Source: Thermoleophilia bacterium (lineage in GTDB: Bacteria; Actinomycetota; Thermoleophilia; Gaiellales; Gaiellaceae). Taken from it: a stretch of DNA of 10,974 bases. This document shows, in pieces, positions 1 to 5,984 of this stretch. The DNA lies in NCBI GenBank assembly GCA_013362295.1, contig JABFWJ010000444.1, positions 1-10,974 on the forward strand. Reading direction: 5' to 3'. The position numbers were made by a program, and so were the translations under genes. Position 1 is the stretch's first letter. Each line of letters begins with the position of its first letter. A model generated the notes under the pieces. That model ran no database searches, was not told where the DNA came from, and was given only the letters and a program-made list of their open reading frames with translations.

Positions 1-513
1 GCCGAGCGCGACGAAGAGCTCTGCGTGCGCGTGTGACGCCCAGCTGACGATCGACCGCGCGTCCTGCGGCGGCGGAACACCGGCAACGCGGCTCGCCCGT
101 TCGAAGAGCTCCGTCAGCTCGGCGGGTGCGGCGGCGGCCTCGCGCTCGAGCTCCGAGACTGCGGCCCGAGCGCGGTCGACTCGCGCCTGCGCCACGGCGA
201 CGTGATCGACCGCGCGCGTGCGGGCACGCTCGGCGTGCTCGCGCGCCTCGTCGTCCTCGGCACGCGCAGCCGCGCGCTCGGCCTCGTCCAGCTCACGACG
301 GCGGTCCGCCAGGTCCTCGTCGGCCGACTGCAGCTCCGAGGCCCTGCGCGCACGCTCGTCCGGGTACGCGGCGAGGAACGCGTCGAGGACCTCCCCGCGC
401 GTCCTGATCGCGGCCACCTCTTCGTCGACGCCGCGGAGCCCGGCGGCGCGCTCGGACAGCTCGGCGTCGAGCGCCGACAGGTGCTGCAGCTCGCTCCGGG
501 CCCGGTCGTCCAC
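1..513 (-). CDS. Partial coiled-coil protein, function unknown (C-terminus beyond left edge)
   Basis: The minus-strand frame is open from the proposed GTG start at 513 to the window edge (171 residues visible, no stop). Codons in this frame end mostly in G or C, and the translation is rich in Glu, Ala, Arg and Asp with heptad-like spacing (for example RRELDEAERAAARAEDDEAR at about residues 72-91), so a long alpha-helical coiled coil is expected. No signal peptide, transmembrane segment or nucleotide-binding motif is visible in this part. The end of the visible part (VAGVPPPQDARSIVSWASHA) is less helical and may begin another domain. The frame stays open upstream of 513, antisense to the glycosyltransferase, so the start is uncertain; GTG 513 is chosen because it leaves 48 bp to the divergent gene. 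The composition resembles SMC/RecN-type or other structural coiled coils, but I cannot assign a family. Confidence 0.6.
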   Translation of the reverse strand, partial: MDDRARSELQHLSALDAELSERAAGLRGVDEEVAAIRTRGEVLDAFLAAYPDERARRASELQSADEDLADRRRELDEAERAAARAEDDEAREHAERARTRAVDHVAVAQARVDRARAAVSELEREAAAAPAELTELFERASRVAGVPPPQDARSIVSWASHAHAELFVALG

Positions 514-561
514 GGCGCCGATTGTCTCAAGCGGCCGTGGGTTCGTGCCGATGCCAGCAGC
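514..561. promoter_or_regulatory. Short divergent intergenic region
   Basis: If both start choices are right, these 48 bp separate two divergent genes and must hold both promoters. On the minus strand GACAAT (521-526) resembles a -10 box and would place transcription at about the GTG codon, which would fit a leaderless message, but no good -35 hexamer lies at the right distance. No clear Shine-Dalgarno sequence is seen for either gene. The promoter assignment is weak. Confidence 0.25.
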
Positions 562-2517
562 GTGGAGATCGGCCTCTCCGTCCCGGTGCGCCGTGCCGCG
601 GTCCTCGACCGGGACGCGGCCTGGAAGCTCGCCCTCGGCGGGCTCGTCGCCGTCAGCGTCGTCGCCCGGACGTGGGCGGCATGGCTGCGGGCGACCCCGA
701 ACTACTTCCCGGACGAGAGCATCTATACGGCCCTCTCGCGCTCGATCGCGCACGGCCACCTGCCCGCCGTGCGCGGGCACGTCGCTCACTTCCCCGCGCT
801 GCTGCAGCCGATCGTGACCGCGCCCGCATGGTGGTTCGGCTCGCTCGAGACCGGCTACCGCGTGACGCAGGCGATCCAGTCCGTCGCGATCTCGACCGCC
901 GCGCTCGCCGTCTGGTGGGCGGCGCGTAGGCTCGGAGTCGGTCGCACCGCCGCGTTCGCCGCAGCAGCGCTGACGATCGCCGTCCCGGACGTCGGCTACT
1001 CCGGCTGGTTGCTGTCGGAGTCGTTCGCCTATCCGCTCTTCGTCGCCGCCGTCGGAGCGGGTGCGGTCGCGCTCGCGCAGCCGACACGACGTGCCCAGGC
1101 GACGTTCCTCGCGTTCGCGCTCCTCGCCTGCTTCGCCCGCGTCCAGCTCGCGGTCCTGCTGCTCGCGTACCTCGCGGCGGCGATTCTTCTCCGCCGCGTC
1201 CGGGCGCAGCGCCTCGTGGTCGGCGGCATCGCAGGCGCGGTGCTCGTCGCCCTGGCGGGCGGGCTCGGCTACTACCGGCAGGCGCCTGCGGCCTTCCATC
1301 TCGTCAGTCCCGCAGCGGTTGGGCGCAACGCCCTCGTGCTCGCGTACGCCGCGGGTTGGATCGTCGTCCCGGCCGGCCTGCTGGGGCTCGCCGCCGCCCT
1401 GCGGCGGCCGCGCTCGGAGCTCGAGCGTGCGTTCGGCGCCCTCGCGGTCACGGCCGGGCTCGGCGTGTTCGTAGAGACTGCGTTCTACGGCTTCAGCGAC
1501 CTCACCTACGAGCGGTACGGCTGTTATCTGCTCCCGCTGCTCTTCCTCGGCTTCGCGCTCCATGCCGACCGCGGTTGGCCGCGTGGGCGGGCGCACGCGT
1601 CGCTCGCCGCCGCGCTGTTCCTCGTCTCCTCGCTCGTGCCGCTCTCCGGCTGGGCGGCGGCCGGGCGCAACACGCACTCGCTGTTCCTAACCGGCGTGCT
1701 GAAGGTGGAGTCGCTCGCCGGCTCCGCGGGCGAGGGAGCGTTGTTCGTCGCCGCCGTCGCGGCGTTGTTGTCGCTGGTCTCGATGGTCGCCGCCTGGGGG
1801 CGCGCCACGGTTACGGTCGCGGTCCTCGGAGCTGCGTTCTGCGTCGCGGCGTCGGTCTTCGCGACCTCGTTCGACGTCCAGAACTCGCGCAACGTGAAGG
1901 CGTCGTTCCTGCCGGCGGGCGCGGACTGGTTCAAGGGAGACGCGACGATCGTCTCGGCCGGAAGCCGGACGAGCGTGCTCGAGCAGTTCTTCTGGAACCA
2001 CGGTGCAGTCCGGCTTGCGCTGCTCCCGGGGGCCGCCGCTCCGGACGTGTTCGCCGCGGGCCGCACGCAGGTCACCGCAGCGGGCGCGCTGTCCGGCCTG
2101 CACGGCCAGGTCGTCCTCGACGAGAGCGCGGCTGCACTCGTCCCGACCGAGCCCGGCCGCTTCAACGGTCCGTTCCTGTCCGCGCAGTCAGCGCAGCTGG
2201 GCGCTCGGGTCGGCGGTCTCGCCGACGGCTGGCTCTCGCCGGCCGGCCGCATCCAGGTCTTCCGCCCCGGCACGCTCGCCTTCACGATCACGGCTCCGGA
2301 GGCCATGACCCTGCGCATCGCGGGGCGCAGGATGCACATAGGTACCCAGACGCCGACACATGTGTACCTGTGTGTAACCGGCTCGTTCGGCTACGCCTTC
2401 TCGAGCCACGGCTACCTCGGCTTCCGCCCGGTCAGCGCGCAGGCGTCGTTCCCGACCTGGGTGCCGACGCGGAGCTGCGGGAGTGGGGGCGGGAGGATTC
2501 GAACCTCCGCTGATTGA
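562..2517 (+). CDS. GT-C type membrane glycosyltransferase (ArnT/PMT-like), chimeric C-terminus
   Basis: This is an integral membrane protein of about 651 residues. The N-terminal two thirds carry many hydrophobic helices (first at about residues 20-42, then a series to about 430), followed by a soluble, probably extracytoplasmic domain (about 434-640). After the first helix comes PNYFPDESIY with an acidic pair at D51/E52. An acidic residue in the first outer loop is the catalytic hallmark of GT-C enzymes, which transfer sugars from polyprenyl-phosphate donors outside the membrane. Donor and acceptor cannot be inferred. GTG 562 is chosen because the frame further upstream is the antisense of the coiled-coil gene; GTG 586 is an alternative. 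No strong ribosome binding site is present. The final codons (GGRIRTSAD) are antisense to a tRNA-Tyr 3' fragment, with the stop just beyond it, so the natural C-terminus may have been altered. A rare-codon patch occurs near 2328-2380. Confidence 0.75.
   Translation: MEIGLSVPVRRAAVLDRDAAWKLALGGLVAVSVVARTWAAWLRATPNYFPDESIYTALSRSIAHGHLPAVRGHVAHFPALLQPIVTAPAWWFGSLETGYRVTQAIQSVAISTAALAVWWAARRLGVGRTAAFAAAALTIAVPDVGYSGWLLSESFAYPLFVAAVGAGAVALAQPTRRAQATFLAFALLACFARVQLAVLLLAYLAAAILLRRVRAQRLVVGGIAGAVLVALAGGLGYYRQAPAAFHLVSPAAVGRNALVLAYAAGWIVVPAGLLGLAAALRRPRSELERAFGALAVTAGLGVFVETAFYGFSDLTYERYGCYLLPLLFLGFALHADRGWPRGRAHASLAAALFLVSSLVPLSGWAAAGRNTHSLFLTGVLKVESLAGSAGEGALFVAAVAALLSLVSMVAAWGRATVTVAVLGAAFCVAASVFATSFDVQNSRNVKASFLPAGADWFKGDATIVSAGSRTSVLEQFFWNHGAVRLALLPGAAAPDVFAAGRTQVTAAGALSGLHGQVVLDESAAALVPTEPGRFNGPFLSAQSAQLGARVGGLADGWLSPAGRIQVFRPGTLAFTITAPEAMTLRIAGRRMHIGTQTPTHVYLCVTGSFGYAFSSHGYLGFRPVSAQASFPTWVPTRSCGSGGGRIRTSAD
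2484..2509 (-). repeat. Duplicated 3' end of tRNA-Tyr (att-like direct repeat, distal copy)
   Basis: These 26 bp are identical and in the same orientation to 3547-3572, the 3' end of the intact tRNA-Tyr. The copy covers the base before the T stem, the whole T stem-loop (with TTCGAAT), the 3' acceptor strand and the discriminator base. Identity stops sharply on both sides and no D or anticodon arm is present, so this is not a second tRNA gene. A partial tRNA 3' end next to an intact copy is the classic footprint of tyrosine-recombinase integration into a tRNA gene. It could also be a relic of recombination between tandem tRNAs. Confidence 0.85.
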
Positions 2518-2643
2518 CACTCACGGCTCAGCGCGGGATGGCGGCCAATGTTGTGCCGGAGAGCGCTCCGCCGACGCTTTTGACAGAGACGAAGCCCAGG
2601 ACGTCCCGCCCGGCCCGCGTGTTTGCTTCCGAATGCGCTCGTC
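2518..2643. other. Non-coding stretch downstream of the collagen-like gene
   Basis: This lies between the collagen-like stop codon and the tRNA fragment. I see no convincing gene. A short inverted repeat (CGGAG/CTCCG around AGCG, near 2560-2573) could form a hairpin downstream of the minus-strand gene, but no T-run follows it in either direction, so it is not a convincing intrinsic terminator. Confidence 0.3.
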
Positions 2644-3351
2644 TTATGGCGCGGCGCAGACCGCTGTCGCCCGAAAATCGACCGGACTCATGGAGTTGTT
2701 TGTCACGAACACGACCCACCCTGTTCCGGCGTTGTCGGCCTTGGACGTCACCACATGCACGTCGGCGGCGGAGAGGATCTCGAAGCCGCCGCTGAGGACT
2801 TTGCTGCCGGCCGGGCAGGCGGCGTCTATGAAGGCCATCAAACCGGTGGTCGTCGAGACCGCCGTGCCGGTGGGACTGGTCACGTAACTGATCTTGCCCA
2901 CGTCGAAGCCGCCGGCAGGTCCTTGCGGGCCGTTCGCTCCGGTCAAGCCCTGGATCCCCTGCGGCCCTGCAGGCCCCTGAGCGCCGGGCGCACCGGTCGC
3001 ACCGACCGGGCCCTGCAGCCCTGGCGGGCCGGCGGCACCGGCCTGACCAACCGAACCCTGCTGACCGACCGGGCCGGCAGGCCCCTGAGCGCCGGGTGCA
3101 CCGGTCGCGCCGACAGGGCCGGCAGGACCACGCTGACCTGTGAGCAGCTGACCTGCCCTGAAGTCCTTGCGGAGTAGCGAGCCATCCTGCACTTTCACTG
3201 AGCTGACGGCGTTCGCTTTGAGTTGCGCCTCTCCGACGCTGTTGACAGGCAATGAGGTCGCGGCGTACGCCGTTCCACCGAGGACCACGAACAGACAGAT
3301 CGTCGAAACGACGTTCGCATACGACAGGTGCGAGAGCAAACGACCGAGCAT
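2644..3351 (-). CDS. Collagen-like (Gly-X-Y) exported protein
   Basis: The protein has 235 residues and starts at ATG 3351, which has a strong GGAGGA site just upstream. The N-terminus (MLGRLLSHLSYANVVSTICL, then FVVLGGTAYAA) is a signal peptide or signal anchor ending near residue 31. Residues 32-70 (VNSVGEAQLKANAVSSVKVQ onward) match a spacer common in the collagen-like paralogues of Thermoleophilia as I remember them. Residues 72-148 hold about 25 Gly-X-Y triplets, rich in GPA, GAP and GAQ, expected to form a collagen-type triple helix. Residues 149-235 are a small beta-rich domain with two cysteines (C179, C232), probably a surface-exposed globular head. No LPXTG sorting signal is visible. 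The role is unknown; surface display or matrix contact is a guess from architecture. It is the only clear gene between the tRNA-Tyr repeats, and its longer open frame upstream is merely read-through of the tRNA. Confidence 0.85.
   Translation of the reverse strand: MLGRLLSHLSYANVVSTICLFVVLGGTAYAATSLPVNSVGEAQLKANAVSSVKVQDGSLLRKDFRAGQLLTGQRGPAGPVGATGAPGAQGPAGPVGQQGSVGQAGAAGPPGLQGPVGATGAPGAQGPAGPQGIQGLTGANGPQGPAGGFDVGKISYVTSPTGTAVSTTTGLMAFIDAACPAGSKVLSGGFEILSAADVHVVTSKADNAGTGWVVFVTNNSMSPVDFRATAVCAAP
2969..3114 (-). repeat. Internal duplication within the collagen-like repeat
   Basis: A 38-bp block at 2969-3006 recurs at 3077-3114, 108 bp (36 codons) apart, with two mismatches. It encodes the repeated peptide core GATGAPGAQGPAGP at about residues 81-94 and again at 117-130. 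The spacing is a whole number of Gly-X-Y triplets, so expansion or contraction by slippage or recombination would keep the collagen frame. Confidence 0.8.
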
Positions 3352-3355
3352 GGGG

Positions 3356-3364
3356 TCCTCCTCC
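3356..3364 (-). promoter_or_regulatory. Strong ribosome binding site of the collagen-like gene
   Basis: On the minus strand GGAGGAGGA lies a few bases before ATG 3351. This near-perfect Shine-Dalgarno sequence fixes the start and shows that the longer open frame through the tRNA is not the gene. Confidence 0.85.
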
Positions 3365-3384
3365 GACCAACGGGGGTTACCCGG

Positions 3385-3419
3385 CCGGCCGCGGGGCCGG
3401 TTACGGCGAGTATCCGCCG
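3385..3419 (-). promoter_or_regulatory. Structured 5' leader of the collagen-like gene (two hairpins)
   Basis: Read on the minus strand, two hairpins stand in series upstream of the ribosome binding site. The first is CGGCG-GATACT-CGCCG (3404-3419). The second is CCGGCC-CCGC-GGCCGG (3385-3400), flanked by two GTAACC motifs. The tandem arrangement could be a cis-regulatory or mRNA-stabilising leader. It does not match a riboswitch class I recognise, and GC-rich DNA forms such hairpins easily by chance. Confidence 0.35.
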
Positions 3420-3506
3420 AGGCAGACGTGATTACAAGAAGCCGTCTTCTCTGCCCATCGCGTGCGCGTGCTTGCCATGTCCGACAAACGTGACGAGCTT
3501 GATAGT

Positions 3507-3520
3507 CCGCAAATTTGCGG
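3507..3520. repeat. Perfect 14-bp palindrome CCGCAAATTTGCGG
   Basis: A perfect AT-centred palindrome lies 26 bp inside the cassette from the tRNA 3' end. It sits between tRNA-Tyr and the collagen-like gene in the direction of transcription. It could be an operator for a dimeric regulator, a recombinase accessory site, or a transcript hairpin; no T-tract follows, so a standard intrinsic terminator is unlikely. Confidence 0.45.
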
Positions 3521-3546
3521 GAGAACGTTGGCGTCCTCGCCTTTGA

Positions 3547-3572
3547 TGGGGGCGGGAGGATTCGAACCTCCG
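3547..3572 (-). repeat. 3' end of intact tRNA-Tyr, second copy of the 26-bp direct repeat
   Basis: This is identical to 2484-2509. It forms the T arm, 3' acceptor strand and discriminator base of the intact tRNA. If the cassette was inserted, this copy rebuilt a functional tRNA and the distal copy marks the old junction. Confidence 0.85.
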
Positions 3573-3628
3573 TAGGCTGAGCCGACGGGTTTACAGCCCG
3601 TTCCCTTTGGCCGCTCGGGCACACCCCC
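3547..3628 (-). tRNA. tRNA-Tyr (anticodon GTA)
   Basis: The minus strand folds as a class II tRNA of 82 nt. The 5' acceptor strand GGGGGTG pairs with CGCCCCC (one G-U). The anticodon stem ACGGG/CCCGT encloses loop CTGTAAA with anticodon GTA at 3592-3594. There is a long variable arm, as in bacterial tRNA-Tyr, and a T stem GGAGG/CCTCC with loop TTCGAAT. The 3' CCA is not encoded; the discriminator A is followed by TCA. The tRNA is divergent from the flavoprotein gene, 28 bp away. Translations of this region such as CPSGQRERA and GRIRTS are known artefacts of tRNA read-through, not genes. Confidence 0.97.
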
Positions 3629-3639
3629 TGGGGCCGACG

Positions 3640-3645
3640 ATTGTA
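3640..3645 (-). promoter_or_regulatory. Candidate -10 box for tRNA-Tyr
   Basis: TACAAT on the minus strand lies 11 bp before the mature 5' end of the tRNA, a good match to TATAAT at a suitable distance. The hexamer 17 bp further upstream (GAAACG) is a poor -35. The site lies within the 28-bp gap to the divergent flavoprotein gene, so the two promoters would be close together. Confidence 0.45.
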
Positions 3646-3656
3646 GCCTCACCGCC

Positions 3657-4760
3657 ATGCCGCGTTTCGACGTGCTCGTAGTCGGCGGAGGGCCCGCGGG
3701 GTCGACCATCGCGTGCCGCCTCGCCGACGCCGGCGCGGCCGTGTTGCTCGTGGACAAGGCCAGGTTCCCGCGCGACAAGCCGTGCGGCGGCGGGCTGACG
3801 ATGCGGGCGGTGCGCCAGTGCCCGGTCGACGTGTCGCCGGTCGTCGAGGAGGAGGTCGATCTCGTCGAGCTCCGCTTCCGGTACGGCGACGCGGTCGTGC
3901 GCCGCTCGGCACAGCCCGTGATCCGCATGACGCAGCGCCGGCGGCTGGACGCGTTCCTGCTCGACGCGGCGCGTGAGCGAGGCGTCGAGGTGCGCGAGGG
4001 GGAAACGGCCGACGTGTCGGACGCGCCCGCCGACGTCGTGGTCGGCGCGGACGGGGCGAACGGTACGACGGCGCGCGCGCTCGGGCTCGGTGCGGGCATC
4101 GTCCACGGGGTCGCGTACGAAGGAAATGTGCCGTTCGGCGTCGTCGCACGCGAACGCTACCGGCGCCGGGCGGTCGTCGAGCTGGCCGACATCCCGGGCG
4201 GCTACGGCTGGGTGTTCGCGAAGGGCGACCACGTGAACGTCGGCGTCGGCGCCTGGCAGAGCGAGGGTCGGCGCATTCGCGAGCACCTGGCGCGTGTCTG
4301 CCTCGCACACGATCTCGATCCGGCGCAGCTCGAGAGCCTGCGCGGGCACCGGCTGCCGCTGCGGCGCCCCGGCGTGCGCATCGCGGCCGAGCGCGCGCTG
4401 CTCGTCGGAGATGCGGCCGGCCTGATCGATCCGGTCTCGGGCGACGGCATGTACGAGTGCTTCGTCTCGTCCAAGCTCGCCGCGGCGGCCGTACTCGACC
4501 TGCTCGCGGGCCGCTCCTCGTCGCTCGAGCCGTACGAGGCCGCCGTCGACGCCGCCCTGATGCCGCTCCACAACGCCTCGTGGAAGCTGAAGCGCGCGCT
4601 CGACCGCTGGCCGCGCGCCTCTTGGCGGATCGCGCGCACCCAGCTCCTGTGGAAGACCGTCGAGCGGCTTCTCCTGGGCGAGCTCTCGGCCCCCGGCGAG
4701 CAGCACGGCGTGGCGCGGATCCCGCTGCGGGCGCTGGAGGTGCTCGGCCGGCACGGCTAA
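3657..4760 (+). CDS. Geranylgeranyl-reductase-family FAD-dependent oxidoreductase
   Basis: This 367-residue flavoprotein starts with a beta strand and dinucleotide-binding glycine motif (FDVLVVGGGPAG, residues 4-15), then an acidic residue ending the second strand (VDKARFP), and the DKPCGGGLT segment typical of geranylgeranyl reductase and related group A flavoproteins. Near residues 245-265 is the second FAD motif, LLVGDAAGLIDPVSGDGM. Family members reduce isoprenoid double bonds (menaquinone side chains, prenyl lipids, chlorophyll phytyl) or hydroxylate aromatics; the substrate here is not evident. It lies 36 bp upstream of pilT in the same direction, so co-transcription is likely, though no functional link to pili is established. 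No Shine-Dalgarno sequence is visible before ATG 3657, and the mRNA may be short-leadered or leaderless. Confidence 0.88.
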   Translation: MPRFDVLVVGGGPAGSTIACRLADAGAAVLLVDKARFPRDKPCGGGLTMRAVRQCPVDVSPVVEEEVDLVELRFRYGDAVVRRSAQPVIRMTQRRRLDAFLLDAARERGVEVREGETADVSDAPADVVVGADGANGTTARALGLGAGIVHGVAYEGNVPFGVVARERYRRRAVVELADIPGGYGWVFAKGDHVNVGVGAWQSEGRRIREHLARVCLAHDLDPAQLESLRGHRLPLRRPGVRIAAERALLVGDAAGLIDPVSGDGMYECFVSSKLAAAAVLDLLAGRSSSLEPYEAAVDAALMPLHNASWKLKRALDRWPRASWRIARTQLLWKTVERLLLGELSAPGEQHGVARIPLRALEVLGRHG

Positions 4761-4783
4761 AGATCGGGACGGTTCCTGCCGAC

Positions 4784-4790
4784 AAAGGGG
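4784..4790 (+). promoter_or_regulatory. Ribosome binding site of pilT
   Basis: AAAGGGG stands 6 bp before ATG 4797 and supports that start, in the 36-bp gap after the flavoprotein stop codon. Confidence 0.55.
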
Positions 4791-4796
4791 TGCGGT

Positions 4797-5984
4797 ATGG
4801 AACTCGACGATCTCCTGCGGCGCGCCGTCGAGGCGGGCGCGTCCGACATCCACCTGAAGTTCGGCCGGCCGCCGATGCTGCGCCGCGACGGCGCGGTCAC
4901 CCCGCTCGAGCACACGGACGTCCTGTCGAACGGCGATCTCGACGGCTTCCTGAGGGCGGTCACGAACCTGACGCCCAGCAAGTACGACAAGTTCAACGCC
5001 TCGGGCGACCTCGACCTCGCCTACACGGCCGACGGCCTGCCGCGTTTTCGCGTCAACGCGTTCCGGCAGCGCGGCATGATCAGCTTCGCGCTCCGCGTCA
5101 TCCCGAAGGAAGTGCCGCAGTTCGACCAGCTCGGCCTGCCCGAAGGGATCCGGAAGCTCGCCGAGGAGCACCGCGGCCTCGTCCTCGTCACCGGCGCCAC
5201 CGGCTCCGGCAAGACGACGACGCTCGCCGCGATCATCGACTACATCAACCGGAACCGGCAGTCGCACATCGTGACGATCGAGGATCCGATCGAGATCCTC
5301 CATCCCGATCGCGAGTCGATCGTGAACCAGCGCGAGATCGGGCTCGACACCGAGGACTTCGGCCAGGCCCTGCGCCGCGCGCTCCGACAGGATCCGGACA
5401 CGATCCTGATCGGCGAGCTGCGCGACGCCGAGACCGCCCAGACCGCGCTCCAGGCCGCCGAGTCCGGCCACCTCGTCTTCTCGACGCTCCACACCGTCGA
5501 CGCCGCCGAGACGATCGGCCGCATGATCGAGTTCTTCCCCGAGGGCAAGCAGGCGCAGGTCCGGTCGATCATGGCCGGCGTGCTGCGCGGCGTCGTCTCG
5601 CAACGGCTCCTGCCCCGCGTCGACGGCGGCCGCGTCGCTGCGGTCGAGATCATGATCACGAACGCCCGCATCGCCGACCTGATCCGCGAGAACAAGCCGG
5701 AGGAGATCACCGACGCGATCGCCGAGGGCGAGTTCTTCCACATGCAGACGTTCCAGAAGGCGCTGATCGACAAGGTGCTGGACGGAAGCGTCGACCGCGA
5801 GGTGGCCGCGAACGCGTCCTCCAGCCGCCACGACTTCATGGTCGCGCTCGAGTACGCGGAGAAGGCCTCAGCCGCCGGGATCGACCACAACGCCTCGGCG
5901 GCCGCGATGCTCGAGGAGCCCGAGGCCGAGACCGCGGCTCCCGAGCCGGAGCTCATGCTGCGGCTCGCACCGCTCGGGGATTGA
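4797..5984 (+). CDS. pilT: PilT-type twitching motility retraction ATPase
   Basis: This 395-residue cytoplasmic ATPase belongs to the PilT/GspE secretion superfamily, which powers pilus disassembly. The N-terminal PAS-like domain (1-105) contains GASDIHLKFGRPPMLR. The RecA-like core has a Walker A GATGSGKT (133-140), an Asp box TIEDPIE (160-166), a Walker B DTILIGELRD (201-210) and a His box STLHTVDAAETIGRM (229-243). ARIADLIRENK (290-300) corresponds to the AIRNLIRE motif characteristic of PilT rather than PilB. Full length for the family, with an acidic, Ala-rich tail (about 365-395). The stop codon overlaps the next start by one base (TGATG), so the wall hydrolase is probably translationally coupled. 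Pilin-like genes and a prepilin peptidase follow in the operon. Confidence in the family is very high; PilT versus PilU cannot be settled. Confidence 0.96.
   Translation: MELDDLLRRAVEAGASDIHLKFGRPPMLRRDGAVTPLEHTDVLSNGDLDGFLRAVTNLTPSKYDKFNASGDLDLAYTADGLPRFRVNAFRQRGMISFALRVIPKEVPQFDQLGLPEGIRKLAEEHRGLVLVTGATGSGKTTTLAAIIDYINRNRQSHIVTIEDPIEILHPDRESIVNQREIGLDTEDFGQALRRALRQDPDTILIGELRDAETAQTALQAAESGHLVFSTLHTVDAAETIGRMIEFFPEGKQAQVRSIMAGVLRGVVSQRLLPRVDGGRVAAVEIMITNARIADLIRENKPEEITDAIAEGEFFHMQTFQKALIDKVLDGSVDREVAANASSSRHDFMVALEYAEKASAAGIDHNASAAAMLEEPEAETAAPEPELMLRLAPLGD

Larger units (their letters stand above)
2484..3572. mobile_element. Putative tRNA-Tyr-integrated mini-cassette, no integrase
   Basis: This segment is bounded by two perfect 26-bp direct repeats of the tRNA-Tyr 3' end; the repeat-to-repeat unit is 1,063 bp. 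It contains one convincing gene (the collagen-like protein), its leader, and about 126 bp of downstream DNA. No integrase, excisionase, transposase or replication gene is visible, so mobility would have to come from elsewhere or be extinct. Base composition looks slightly less GC-rich than the flanks by eye. Seen: the repeats and the gene content. Established: tRNA 3' ends are preferred integration sites for islands, satellites and integrative plasmids. Inferred: that this is such an insertion. Internal deletion of a larger island is an equally good explanation. Confidence 0.5.

Noticed and set aside
202..561. N-terminal extension of the glycosyltransferase frame back to 202
   Set aside because: The opposite strand shows a convincing coiled-coil protein with G/C-ending codons over the same bases, and the plus-strand translation here is an Arg/Val/Leu-rich shadow without domain features. 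The first membrane helix begins only after about 620.
1356..2513. Plus-strand frame ending in GREDSNLR
   Set aside because: It overlaps the glycosyltransferase in another frame, is extremely Arg-rich, and its tail is the typical antisense tRNA read-through peptide.
2484..2570. A second complete tRNA gene at the end of the glycosyltransferase
   Set aside because: Only the T arm and 3' acceptor strand are present; the sequence beyond does not form an anticodon arm, D arm or matching 5' acceptor strand.
2644..3351. Gly-Pro-Ala tandem repeats as a possible CRISPR array or satellite
   Set aside because: The periodicity is a 9-base Gly-X-Y codon pattern within a gene, without conserved repeats and unique spacers of constant length.
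3352..3624. N-terminal extension of the collagen-like protein through the tRNA (CPSGQRERA...)
   Set aside because: This is translated tRNA-Tyr sequence, a known annotation artefact; a strong ribosome binding site lies directly before ATG 3351.
3591..5831. Long minus-strand frame of about 746 codons opposite the flavoprotein and pilT
   Set aside because: Shadow frame of high-GC coding DNA; the plus-strand genes have full sets of family motifs and this frame has none.
4457..5983. Plus-strand frame upstream of the hydrolase, overlapping pilT
   Set aside because: An Arg/Pro-rich shadow of pilT; the true protein begins at ATG 5984 with a clear signal peptide.
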